Shown here one piece after another: positions 33,132 through 40,777 of a DNA stretch of 64,000 nt. Position 1 is the first letter of the stretch; each line of letters starts with the position of its first letter. Origin of the DNA: Butyrivibrio sp. (lineage in GTDB: Bacteria > Bacillota > Clostridia > Lachnospirales > Lachnospiraceae); NCBI GenBank assembly GCA_016291375.1, contig JAEEXE010000005.1:1-64000 (forward strand), read 5' to 3'. A program made the position numbers and the translations under genes. The notes beneath the pieces were generated by a model. It was not told the origin of the DNA. It worked only from the letters and a program-made list of their open reading frames with translations, and searched no databases.

Positions 33132-34619
33132 TTAATCGGGAAGATCGATCTTCACACCATCCCTGTGCATCGAGAATTTATCCATAGGATATTTCTTGAG
33201 ATTCTCAAGCACTTTTCTGTCATCAGCCTTTGAAAGAAGGCTCTCTCTTGCCTTGGTTATCTCTATCTCGGTCTTGTGCTTGGAAGGTCCTCCAACGCAT
33301 CCTCCCGGACAGATCATTCCCTCTATAAAATCATCCGGGAATCTTCCGGCCTTTAGAAGAAGCAAGGCTTTCTTACACTCGGTACCACCTGCAACTTGAT
33401 GAAGCTTAAGTCCGCTTACATCTTCACCGCGTTCTTTCATGCATTCTAGAACAGCATTCGCAACTCCGCCGCTTGTTGCAAAACGCTTGCCCCAAATAGA
33501 TGATTCCTGGTACTCATCGGTTACAGGCTCAAAATCTATATCTTTTGATCTCATAAGAGCACGTAGCTCACCATAAGTCACTACATAATCTGCATTTCCG
33601 GGAACACTTTCATCCAGTGCTTCTGACTTTTTGGCTATACAAGGGCCCACGAATACCGTAACGCATCCGGGACGAGTTGCCTTAAGATACCTGGATATTG
33701 CGCACATGGGAGAAACTGTAGAGGACATATTCTCCTTAAACTGCTCTGGGAAGTGTTTTTTTAGCATATTGATAAATGCCGGGCAGCAGGAAGTTGTCAT
33801 CTTCTTACCTTCCGCATATGCTTCAGCCCACTCTTTTGACTCATAAGCTGCTGTCATATCGCCGCCAAGTCCTACCTCCACCATATCAGCAAATCCAAGC
33901 TTAATAAGAGCATTCTTAACTGAAGCCATGGTGATATCTTCTCCAAACTGTCCTTCAGTTGCAGGCGCACACATTGCTATAACTTCTTTGCCGGATCTGA
34001 TGGCTTCTATTATCTGAACAAGAAATGTCTTGGAGCCGATAGCGCCGAAAGGACAGCTGTGAATACAATGTCCGCACTGAATACACTTGCTCTCATCAAT
34101 CTTACAATAACCGTTTTCATCATATGTGATGGCGCCTACTGGGCATGCCTTGTGGCATGGTCTCTCAAGATGAACGATTGCTCCATAGGGACAAGCATTT
34201 GAACACATTCCGCACTCTTTACACTTGGCAGAATCGATATGCATCTTGACTTCTCCGGGATGAATCGCATCAAACTTACATGAATTCTGACAAGCCTTTC
34301 CCATACAGAAACGACAATTATCGGTTACAGAAAAAGCATGGATAGGGCACTCATCACAAGCAGGATCAATTACCTGCACTATGTTCTTGGATCCCTCATT
34401 GTATGTTGTACTCTGCCCGCAGGCAAGGCGTATTCTCTGTCGCACGATCTCGCGCTCTTTGTATACGCAGCATCTGTAAACAGGCTTTGGTCCCGGAGCA
34501 AGTTCATATACAAGCTTATCCTTATGCTCCTCATCAAGCTCGCCTTTCCATGCCAGCCTGCAGACCTCTTCCATGATCCTGTGTTTAAACCCTACAAGTC
34601 CCTTATCATTTGTAATCAT
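33132..34619 (-). CDS. [FeFe]-hydrogenase-like protein with ferredoxin domains
   Basis: A 495-residue protein. The N-terminal half carries several [4Fe-4S] motifs, including CKECGMCSNACPYGA (about residues 135-150) and CIQCGHCIHSCPFGA. The C-terminal half has the H-cluster motifs: TSCCPAF (about 274), GPCIAKK (about 323) and CPGGCVGG (about 435), so all four cluster cysteines are present. The first residue of the second motif is Gly rather than the usual Met of catalytic group A enzymes (MPC). That variation is seen in the less-studied group B or sensory types. It forms a pair with the HgdB-like gene downstream. Confidence 0.85.
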   Translation of the reverse strand: MITNDKGLVGFKHRIMEEVCRLAWKGELDEEHKDKLVYELAPGPKPVYRCCVYKEREIVRQRIRLACGQSTTYNEGSKNIVQVIDPACDECPIHAFSVTDNCRFCMGKACQNSCKFDAIHPGEVKMHIDSAKCKECGMCSNACPYGAIVHLERPCHKACPVGAITYDENGYCKIDESKCIQCGHCIHSCPFGAIGSKTFLVQIIEAIRSGKEVIAMCAPATEGQFGEDITMASVKNALIKLGFADMVEVGLGGDMTAAYESKEWAEAYAEGKKMTTSCCPAFINMLKKHFPEQFKENMSSTVSPMCAISRYLKATRPGCVTVFVGPCIAKKSEALDESVPGNADYVVTYGELRALMRSKDIDFEPVTDEYQESSIWGKRFATSGGVANAVLECMKERGEDVSGLKLHQVAGGTECKKALLLLKAGRFPDDFIEGMICPGGCVGGPSKHKTEIEITKARESLLSKADDRKVLENLKKYPMDKFSMHRDGVKIDLPD

Positions 34620-34739
34620 AATATTCTCCCACCTGATATATTATTTAGTTTCTTGCCAAACCTTTAGTTACAAATAATCTTACGTGTATGAAATTATTAA
34701 AGCTTTAGTGTGCGGCATTGCCGGTACCGCCACTTACTG

Positions 34740-35558
34740 TCAGAACTCTTTTACCAGCCCCACATGAAGCTGCTCGAGTTTATCTCCAAGTTCCTCTTTC
34801 ATAATTTTATAAGCTCTGTTCATAGTGCAGTGACCGGTACAAACATATTCAATACCCGTACCCAGTATGTTCTTTGCCACTTCCTCAACTTCGCTCTTAC
34901 TCTTATTATACAGGTGAAATCCACCTATGAGTCCATAAATATGCTTATCCGGAAATGTATCTTTTATTTCATTTATGATATTAACTGCTCCTGCGTGTGA
35001 ACAGCTGTTAAAGATAACCAATCCTTTTTCCGTTTCCACAACAAGGCTTTGTTCATGAGAAAAATTATCGGGTATCAGCCTTCTTCCAACTTTAGTATAC
35101 ATTTTTTCGCGCTTACCTATTAGGTCCAGGCAGGGCGTTTTGTGCGGTATCAGATATACTCCCTCGCACAGCTTGTAATCACCGGAAACAAATTCTATCC
35201 GCTCTCTGTAATCTCTGATAACATTCCTGGGAATGCCTATATATCTCCTGAAAATAAGATAATCTATCGCAAAACAGTTCTCTGCAGTTGTCTCTCTTAG
35301 ATAAAACTTAGCCTTCTTATTATCCCTAAAAAATCTCGGCATTCCGTTGGCATGATCATAATGCGCATGGCTAAGCACCGCATAATCTATGTCTTTGATA
35401 TCAAATCCCAACTTTTGTAGATTTTCCGCAAACAGTTCTGATCCTCCGGCATCGAGAAGTATCTTTTTATCATCTCGCTCGATCAGGATTGATAAGCCCC
35501 ACTCTCCGTCTAGTTCGTCGCTCTTTACGTTATCTACTACCACTGTAAATTTAGTCAT
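34740..35558 (-). CDS. MBL-fold metallo-hydrolase
   Basis: A 272-residue metallo-beta-lactamase-fold hydrolase. Metal ligands are visible in SHAHYDHANG (about residues 61-70), in the SCSHAGAVN strand (about 187) and in the late TGHCT motif. The overall layout is that of MBL proteins near the dihydropterin/AIM-1-like group, and the N-terminus (VVDNVKSDELDGEWGLSILIE) is typical. ATG 35558 follows AAGGG by 7 bp. It lies 120 bp upstream of the hydrogenase-like gene on the same strand. The substrate is unknown. Confidence 0.82.
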   Translation of the reverse strand: MTKFTVVVDNVKSDELDGEWGLSILIERDDKKILLDAGGSELFAENLQKLGFDIKDIDYAVLSHAHYDHANGMPRFFRDNKKAKFYLRETTAENCFAIDYLIFRRYIGIPRNVIRDYRERIEFVSGDYKLCEGVYLIPHKTPCLDLIGKREKMYTKVGRRLIPDNFSHEQSLVVETEKGLVIFNSCSHAGAVNIINEIKDTFPDKHIYGLIGGFHLYNKSKSEVEEVAKNILGTGIEYVCTGHCTMNRAYKIMKEELGDKLEQLHVGLVKEF

Positions 35559-35694
35559 TTATGTTCCCTTTCATGCTGTCTTATCACAATGTACTCCTTT
35601 ATTGTCCAATAACAATTATACGCGCACACGGCGTTCCCGCCAATGAGCCGTCAATCTGATTTTGAGAATTTTTATATTAAAAAAACCCGGATTA

Positions 35695-35722
35695 TGGACA
35701 AAACAAGTTTTTTTGCTATAAG
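35695..35722 (+). promoter_or_regulatory. Promoter of the GNAT gene (TGGACA-N16-TATAAG, extended -10)
   Basis: TGGACA (35695-35700), 16 bp, TATAAG (35717-35722), with TG one base before the -10 box. A small stem AAGATA-GCTT-TATCTT overlaps the predicted start. The distance to the ATG at 35759 is about 30 nt. Confidence 0.6.
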
Positions 35723-35758
35723 ATAGCTTTATCTTTTTACAGCATAGGAGGAGACCTG

Positions 35759-36223
35759 ATGGAATACAGAATTGCAACAATCGATGACATTGATATGCTT
35801 ACAACTACGCGCATTGAAGTACTGCGTGCAGCCAACAAACTTGATAACCTTACCGATATGGCGGAAGTTGAAGCCGCATCAAGAGATTATTATAAAAAAG
35901 CTTTAGAAGACGGTTCACACGTTGCCATTCTGGTAACGGACGGTGATACTTTTGTCGGGGCTGGCGGTGTAAGTTATTACGAAGTAATGCCAACCTATCA
36001 CAATCCAAGCGGCAAAAAGGCGTATATCATGAACATGTACACCAATCCACAATACAGAAGACAAGGCATCGCCATAAAAACTTTGGACATGCTTGTAAAG
36101 GATGCCAAAGGCAAGGGAATTGAGCAGATTTCACTTGAAGCAACAGATATGGGAAAACCCCTTTATGAAAAATACGGATTCACTCCTATGAACGCAGAAA
36201 TGGAACTGGTAAACGCTGATTGA
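35759..36223 (+). CDS. GNAT family N-acetyltransferase
   Basis: A 154-residue acetyl-CoA-dependent acetyltransferase. The central beta-strand and pyrophosphate-binding loop are seen in AYIMNMYTNPQYRRQGIAIKT (R-RQGIA motif). The C-terminal EATDMGKPLYEKYGF segment is the usual closing strand. AGGAGG precedes the ATG. It lies convergent to the XRE gene, with 39 bp between the two stops and no clear terminator. The substrate is unknown. Confidence 0.88.
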   Translation: MEYRIATIDDIDMLTTTRIEVLRAANKLDNLTDMAEVEAASRDYYKKALEDGSHVAILVTDGDTFVGAGGVSYYEVMPTYHNPSGKKAYIMNMYTNPQYRRQGIAIKTLDMLVKDAKGKGIEQISLEATDMGKPLYEKYGFTPMNAEMELVNAD

Positions 36224-36262
36224 TTCAGCGCTTCCGGCTCCATTATATTTACTATTGGTCTT

Positions 36263-37306
36263 TTAATTTTTTAGTTTTTTCCTTACTGACTCCCAGTAGC
36301 TATTTCCCTTCATATAATCGAATCTCTTTTCATCACGGAAAAGTTCCTCCAAAGTGGCTCGTACTTTTTCACCGGATTCCTTGCTGTAATTTGTTTTTTC
36401 CAGATGAGAAAACAGCTTAGATTTTTGGTAATCAAGGATAGAATCACAGCTCTTAAAAAGAATCTTCATAATTCTCACAGTCTCCTCAACATCCTTTTCT
36501 AGTGCTGCCAGTTCAAGCTTAGTATGGTTTTCCTGATACGGTCCCAGCCCAAAACATTTGGCTATGCAACTTCCTGTATCCGCCGCAGCATGTGCAAATT
36601 CATAGTTTTCTTCTTGCTGACCAAACGCCTGCAGAGCGTAAATTATTATTTGAAGTCTCATTACTTCTTCCAGCAGCAGTGACTCATATGCGGCATAGGC
36701 CATATCTGCGCTCTTAGTCTTAGCACATAAATTAGCCTGATTCAGCTTACGCTCAAAAGAATCCTCCGGTATATATTCAAGGCACTTCTCTGCATTCTTA
36801 TAATCCCCTTTTCCATAGTATACGCCGAAAAGATATTCCGCTGATCTTCTCCTGATGTTATCATCTTCTGATTTTAATAACTGAGATAGCCATGAACAGA
36901 CAACCTTATCGTATTTTTCCCTGTTCTTATTTGGAACATGGAGACGGACGAAACACAGCAGTAATGCCGCTTTCCATTTTAAGTTCTCGTTATTGGGATA
37001 TTCTTTTACTTTCTTTTGAACTTCTTTAAAGATATCCTCATAATTCTCGCTTCTTAACTTTCCATGTATTCCTTTTATGAAAATATCTATCTCTGTATCT
37101 GATATATCCCCTTTAAAAGACAGAAGTTCATCAGTTGTTATCCCGAGAAGCCTTGCAATCGGCACAAGCAAACTGATGTCAGGGAGCGCATTTCCGTTTT
37201 CCCATTTGTTAACTGCAGGTGTTGTTACTCCAAGCCTTGAAGCCATATCCTCCTGCGTTAATCCCATTTCTTTTCGATGGTCTCTTATTATCTTTCCTAT
37301 ATTCAT
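36263..37306 (-). CDS. XRE family transcriptional regulator with helical repeat domain
   Basis: About 347 residues. The N-terminal helix-turn-helix (GKIIRDHRKEMGLTQEDMA, then LGVTTPAVNKWENG) is typical of Cro/C1 type. The remaining 280 residues are all helical with TPR-like periodicity (YLFGVYYGKGDYKNAEKCL), often a ligand- or peptide-binding part. ATG 37306 has GGAGG at good spacing; the longer start at 37348 would overlap the inverted repeat at 37335-37382, a candidate autoregulatory site. The target is unknown. It marks the left edge of the accessory patch. Confidence 0.87.
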   Translation of the reverse strand: MNIGKIIRDHRKEMGLTQEDMASRLGVTTPAVNKWENGNALPDISLLVPIARLLGITTDELLSFKGDISDTEIDIFIKGIHGKLRSENYEDIFKEVQKKVKEYPNNENLKWKAALLLCFVRLHVPNKNREKYDKVVCSWLSQLLKSEDDNIRRRSAEYLFGVYYGKGDYKNAEKCLEYIPEDSFERKLNQANLCAKTKSADMAYAAYESLLLEEVMRLQIIIYALQAFGQQEENYEFAHAAADTGSCIAKCFGLGPYQENHTKLELAALEKDVEETVRIMKILFKSCDSILDYQKSKLFSHLEKTNYSKESGEKVRATLEELFRDEKRFDYMKGNSYWESVRKKLKN

Positions 37307-37334
37307 CTCTTTTCCTCCAAGCGTTATTGGAACC

Positions 37335-37382
37335 GATTCAATAATCATGATACATTTCTTTTTAAAAAAATACTATTGAATC
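37335..37382. promoter_or_regulatory. Inverted repeat upstream of the XRE gene
   Basis: GATTCAATA (37335-37343) and TATTGAATC (37374-37382) are perfect 9-bp arms, 30 bp apart, each flanked by CCG/CGG on the outer side. They frame the XRE promoter region. Two operator half-sites for the regulator itself are the likeliest reading. Confidence 0.45.
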
Positions 37383-37712
37383 TCGGTTAATTATTAGGAA
37401 AATTATTTAATCCATAAGAAACCCATTGATTATTGTTGTATTATGGATTATTGTAGAAAAAAGATTGGAACTATACTTGAGTATAAAGTTCCCATGGAAA
37501 TCACTAAGGAAAAAGATCAATATGACAAGCTTTCTACTGATTGGTTTTTTAATAATGGTCTGTTATGGCAGGTACAACAGCTTTAGGATCATGAAAATAG
37601 CCATGCAGGATATAACTGAATTGTTTAACTATGCATTCCTGCGGCAAACACACATCAGTACTTCTTTATCAGTGCAGACATAATATAACATCAAAAGAAA
37701 GAGGTACTTACA
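37383..37712. other. Intergenic stretch between XRE and VOC genes
   Basis: A/T-rich DNA without a gene that I can support. It holds a 47-codon frame at 37443-37586 (MDYCRKKIGT start, ending GLLWQVQQL) and an overlapping 85-codon frame, both without a ribosome site or recognisable family. They may be remnants of a lost gene. A/T-rich sequence near 37650-37690 probably holds the VOC gene promoter, but I see no good -35/-10 pair. Confidence 0.4.
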
Positions 37713-38099
37713 ATGAAGACCAAGATAACACATATCGGAATATATACTATTGATTTAGAGAGAATGAAGGATTTTTACGTAAAATACTTTGATGCAAAGT
37801 GTAATGATAAGTACGTAAATCAAAAAGGTTTCTCAAGCTATTTTCTTACTTTTGACAGCGACGTCAGAATCGAGATAATGGCCAATACAAATCTCTCATA
37901 TCATGAATTTAGAGATCTGGATTCAGGACTGAATCACTTAGCTTTTTCAGTCGGTTCTAAAGAAAATGTCATCGCGCTTACCAAACAGCTTGAAGATGAT
38001 GGATACAATATCATCTCCCAGCCTCGAACAACGGGCGATGGATATTTTGAAAGTAAGATTGCGGATCCTGACGGAAACAGTATTGAAATAACAGAATAA
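37713..38099 (+). CDS. VOC family (glyoxalase/bleomycin-resistance fold) protein
   Basis: A 128-residue protein with two beta-alpha-beta-beta-beta units. The first begins ITHIGIYTIDLERMKDFYVKYF with the metal-ligand-position His4-like residue; the second begins GLNHLAFSVGSKENV and ends with DPDGNSIEITE, carrying the closing Glu. The fold serves lyases, dioxygenases and drug-binding proteins. AAAGAGG precedes the ATG. It is followed by a strong terminator. In this accessory patch a resistance or detoxification role is possible but not shown. Confidence 0.88.
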   Translation: MKTKITHIGIYTIDLERMKDFYVKYFDAKCNDKYVNQKGFSSYFLTFDSDVRIEIMANTNLSYHEFRDLDSGLNHLAFSVGSKENVIALTKQLEDDGYNIISQPRTTGDGYFESKIADPDGNSIEITE

Positions 38100-38104
38100 A
38101 CAAG

Positions 38105-38149
38105 AAAAGTACAGCAGCGCATTAATCATATGCTTTGCTGTACTTTTTT
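38105..38149 (+). terminator. Terminator after the VOC gene
   Basis: AAAAGTACAGCA (38105-38116) and TGCTGTACTTTT (38136-38147) form a 12-bp stem with an inner partial stem, followed by TT. It begins 5 bp after the VOC stop. The terminal codons of the convergent broken CPBP gene lie inside this hairpin. Confidence 0.85.
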
Positions 38150-38457
38150 ACAAACTCATATACTTTTTCTGACCAGCTCCAGATATCTTTACAATCATTA
38201 TCCAGATAAAACGTTCTCTCCTCCAACTCAGGTTGCAAGAAGTCGCGCCATCCGGTCTCCTCAGCGAATCCGACAAAAGGTAACATAATAAGGAATCCCA
38301 GCGGCATCAAATACCATGGTGAACCATTCGGCTCGCCGCAAGCAAGCGCTTATATAAAAGCACATACGCAAAAAATCCCGTTATCAATATCGTTTTGATT
38401 TTATAGGGAGTCTTAAAGAAACGTCTCAAAAATTCTTTTACCGTGATCTGTTCTTCT
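38122..38457 (-). pseudogene. Broken CPBP-family intramembrane protease gene
   Basis: Two pieces in different frames. The upstream piece (about 38346-38457) reads VKEFLRRFFKTPYKIKTILI and continues into a hydrophobic helix. The downstream piece (to 38122) reads GEPNGSPWYLMPLGFLIML and then the CPBP signature EETGWRDFLQPELEE, with the conserved EExxxR. The frames change near 38345, the N-terminus is missing, and the C-terminal motifs 2-4 are replaced by unrelated codons that run into the VOC terminator. An intact protein would be about 250-300 residues. It is clearly inactive. Confidence 0.7.
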
Positions 38458-38477
38458 TTTCATCAACCCACATTTTT

Positions 38478-39236
38478 TCACTCTTTCATAATTCCTTCAA
38501 TCTCTCCCACCATGTATCCGGCATATTCTTTCGCAAGATTCATATTATAAGATATACCAGCCCCATCAGCATACTCGTTCATTGCTTCCTGTATCAAGCT
38601 ATGATATCTTTCAGGAACATTTTTAAGTGCCCATTCGCCGCCTTCCTTTTTGGAAAGGACTAAGCCGTCTTTCAAATACGCATGTACTCTAGCGAGATTC
38701 AATATCAGATACATCGGATTATCTATAATTTCTTCCTCCGCATCAGCAATATCATTCCAGATGGAATCTATGTAATCCTGTGTCGGCACATCTGCAAACG
38801 TATCCTTGATAGAGGCACCGTAAAGGCACTTACCCCTATGTGTTATGATCGTAAAATGCGCTGCAAGGTCTTTATCTTCACCCTTCATTTTGGAAATATA
38901 ATTATCAAGATCTTTTCTATACCAATCAATATGTGCAACGGAAAAATGCAGTTCAAAAGGAGTAGGATAAACAAAAGGTTTGCAAACACTCTTTTTAACA
39001 ATACTCATTTCTATTCCTTTTGATGGTCCCTTACTGTTTAATTCCACCACCATATCCATAAAGGATCTTTTAACTGCTTCCGTCATAGGATCATTAACCA
39101 CAACTATCAGATCAAGGTCGCTCTTGTCAGGATTGTAGCATCCCATAACAGCAGATCCATGAAGATATATTCCCACAAGATTGTCCTTAAGGATTTCTTG
39201 TGATCTTTTCACAAAGCTATCTATAACTGTATCCAT
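38478..39236 (-). CDS. Aminoglycoside nucleotidyltransferase-like protein (AadA/ANT family domain)
   Basis: About 252 residues. The nucleotidyltransferase motif is seen as YLHGSAVMGCYNPDKSDLDLIVVV (G-S, then D-D metal ligands in SDLDL; about residues 24-47). The C-terminal helical domain (NLARVHAYLKDGLVLSKKEGGEWAL) is that of the DUF4111/AadA group. ATG 39236 is chosen because homologs start near this point and the extra codons up to 39308 are the tail of a decayed GNAT gene in another frame. Many relatives in Firmicutes have no tested activity, so resistance cannot be assumed. Confidence 0.8.
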   Translation of the reverse strand: MDTVIDSFVKRSQEILKDNLVGIYLHGSAVMGCYNPDKSDLDLIVVVNDPMTEAVKRSFMDMVVELNSKGPSKGIEMSIVKKSVCKPFVYPTPFELHFSVAHIDWYRKDLDNYISKMKGEDKDLAAHFTIITHRGKCLYGASIKDTFADVPTQDYIDSIWNDIADAEEEIIDNPMYLILNLARVHAYLKDGLVLSKKEGGEWALKNVPERYHSLIQEAMNEYADGAGISYNMNLAKEYAGYMVGEIEGIMKE

Positions 39237-39240
39237 TTGT

Positions 39241-39393
39241 TTACTTATCCATTCCCAGCCATTGTATAAATGCTGTTTTATCGCTGCTGTTATATCCCGC
39301 CTTTTCATAAAAATGGCGTGTCTCCGGCTTTTTGTTGCAAGAATAGCGCATCCCTACATCTTTGGCGACATATATCTCGCCCTCAACGTTTGA
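39241..39393 (-). pseudogene. Remnant of a GNAT acetyltransferase gene (3' end)
   Basis: In a frame different from both neighbours the DNA reads KKPETRHFYEKAGYNSSDKTAFIQWLGMDK and then TAA at 39241, the closing strand and tail of a GNAT (key residues HFYEKAGYN and KTAF). Upstream, VAKDVG fits the preceding helix, but a small frameshift disrupts the part between. The 5' two thirds are missing. The remnant overlaps the last codons of the TetR gene, so the tetR stop appears to come from GNAT-derived DNA. Confidence 0.6.
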
Positions 39394-39911
39394 AGTAGTT
39401 CCTGTGCCGGAATAACCATATCGTTATCGATCCATTTTGTCAGCAGACTAAACACACCACCTATGCTGTACGACAAGAGGTACGGGAGCAACAAAGAGTT
39501 TTTCTGTGCCGTTTCCTTGGAGTAGACAGACTCAAACACCTTGATTGCGTTGTCCTCAATATATTCGAAAAAAAACGAGATAACATTGTGCTTCTTCAGA
39601 AGTAAAATCATGTCTTTATTTTGCTCGCAGAAATCGAAGTAGCACCGAACCACATCCCAATAGCTATGGAGCTGCTCTTCTATCACGTGCTCATAAATTT
39701 GGCTGAACCATTTCTCACTCTGATATCTCAAGATATCATCCTTTGTAGAAAAAAGCCTGTAAAATGTTTTTCTCGAGAGTCCGGCCTCTTGGGCAATCTG
39801 GGTAACGGTTATTTCCCTGTAATCATACTGTTCCATTATGGTAAAAAGAGCCTGCGCCATTTTCCGCCTTGACTGTTCCGATATTTTCCCATTTGTATTA
39901 TTCACAGCCAT
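39354..39911 (-). CDS. TetR/AcrR family transcriptional regulator
   Basis: A 185-residue repressor-type protein. The N-terminal helix-turn-helix is seen as EITVTQIAQEAGLSRKTFYRLF (about residues 33-54), preceded by the usual amphipathic helix. The C-terminal ligand domain is diverged. The last residues (RARYMSPKM) are encoded in DNA that matches a GNAT remnant in another frame. GAGGG precedes the ATG. It is divergent from the vanZ-like gene; repeats between them (39922-40023) are probable operators, so it likely controls both itself and vanZ. Confidence 0.88.
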   Translation of the reverse strand: MAVNNTNGKISEQSRRKMAQALFTIMEQYDYREITVTQIAQEAGLSRKTFYRLFSTKDDILRYQSEKWFSQIYEHVIEEQLHSYWDVVRCYFDFCEQNKDMILLLKKHNVISFFFEYIEDNAIKVFESVYSKETAQKNSLLLPYLLSYSIGGVFSLLTKWIDNDMVIPAQELLQTLRARYMSPKM

Positions 39912-39921
39912 CTTGTCCCTC

Positions 39922-40023
39922 TGTCACACTTTTTATAAATGTGTGACACATTAAACAATCCTGTTGATTTCAGCTAAAAACATCATATAATACTGATAAG
40001 TGCAGCGCAAGTGTGACACATTA
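39922..40023. promoter_or_regulatory. Operator repeats between tetR and vanZ-like genes
   Basis: GTGTGACACATTA occurs twice in direct orientation (39941-39953 and 40011-40023). The core also occurs inverted as TGTCACAC at 39922-39929, giving a dyad with GTGTGACA at 39941-39948 (11-bp centre). One site lies just upstream of the tetR ATG and one just below the vanZ promoter. This is the expected layout for a TetR repressor acting on both genes. Confidence 0.7.
39964..39991 (+). promoter_or_regulatory. Promoter of the vanZ-like gene (TTGATT-N16-TATAAT)
   Basis: TTGATT (39964-39969), 16 bp, TATAAT (39986-39991). The predicted start near 39998 is about 13 bp before the operator copy at 40011-40023, so a bound repressor would block elongation. 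Confidence 0.7.
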
Positions 40024-40037
40024 GAAGAGGTGTAAAT

Positions 40038-40574
40038 ATGTTAGAAATAAACATTCAGATGATTGTAGGATTCCTTACTTTATGCTGGATTATTACCAGA
40101 TTAACGGTAATCCTATTAAAGAGAAAATTTATTATTTTAAGAGAAGTGCAGCTCATCCTCGTCTATATCTGCATGGTAGTTATTGCGAGATTTATCTTTC
40201 TTCCGCTCGAACGTGTAGACGGGCATCTGGGAACTTTAATCTTTGATGCTTCAAGGATTTTACCTTTCTGGATTAACCTTATGCCTTTTACGTTTTTAAA
40301 CGATTTTTATGATGGTTGGCAGATAAACATAATCGGAAATATCGCAATGTTTATTCCTGTCGGAATTGTATGGCCCATTTGCTTTAAAAAGCTTAATACC
40401 ATAGGAAAATCAATTCTTGCCGGTGGAAGCTTTTCCCTTTTTATTGAGATTGTGCAACTGCTCTTCTTCGACCGTTGCAGCGATGTGGATGACTTACTCT
40501 TAAACACTATCGGTGTATCAATCGGAAGCGTCATATATTTCGGAATAAAAAAAGCAGCTCGGATAAAGAAATAA
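40038..40574 (+). CDS. VanZ family membrane protein
   Basis: A 178-residue protein with five hydrophobic segments and the VanZ-like core: LMPFTFLNDF, NIIGNIAMFIPVGIVWP and the acidic SLFIEIVQLLFFDRCSDVDDLLLNTIG. VanZ itself gives low-level teicoplanin resistance by an unclear route; most homologs are of unknown function. AGAAGAGG precedes the ATG. It is divergent from tetR with operator repeats between them. No van ligase or dehydrogenase is nearby. Confidence 0.85.
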   Translation: MLEINIQMIVGFLTLCWIITRLTVILLKRKFIILREVQLILVYICMVVIARFIFLPLERVDGHLGTLIFDASRILPFWINLMPFTFLNDFYDGWQINIIGNIAMFIPVGIVWPICFKKLNTIGKSILAGGSFSLFIEIVQLLFFDRCSDVDDLLLNTIGVSIGSVIYFGIKKAARIKK

Positions 40575-40576
40575 AC

Positions 40577-40703
40577 TTAACTATGTAGCCTAAGTGCATT
40601 CTTATCAATTTGGGTTATTAGAGCATCTATCTCCTCACGTAATCTGTCTTCTTTGTCTATTATTTTGGAAATTATCAAGCTGTCCCGGAAAGAACAGCCA
40701 TTA
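40577..40703 (-). pseudogene. Possible 3' remnant of a gene (coiled-coil tail)
   Basis: A frame without any start codon reads SFRDSLIISKIIDKEDRLRE and then EIDALITQIDKNALRLHS before TAA at 40577-40579. It looks like a genuine helical protein tail, but its upstream part ends at the guaA terminator. I do not recognise the family. It may be the end of a gene deleted during rearrangement of this patch, or noise. Confidence 0.3.
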
Positions 40704-40746
40704 TAACAACAAAGCCCAAGAAGTCGCACATATGCGCTTCTTGGGC
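40704..40746 (-). terminator. guaA terminator
   Basis: On the minus strand GCCCAAGAAG (40737-40746) pairs with CTTCTTGGGC (40714-40723), with a further CGCA/TGCG inner stem, followed by a T-rich run (40704-40713). It lies about 30 bp below the guaA stop. Confidence 0.88.
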
Positions 40747-40777
40747 TCAATATAATAACACTCGCTTTACTCGTTTA

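Noticed and set aside
37426-37683. 85-codon plus-strand frame between XRE and VOC genes
   Set aside because: No ribosome site and no recognisable family; reported only as part of the intergenic stretch.
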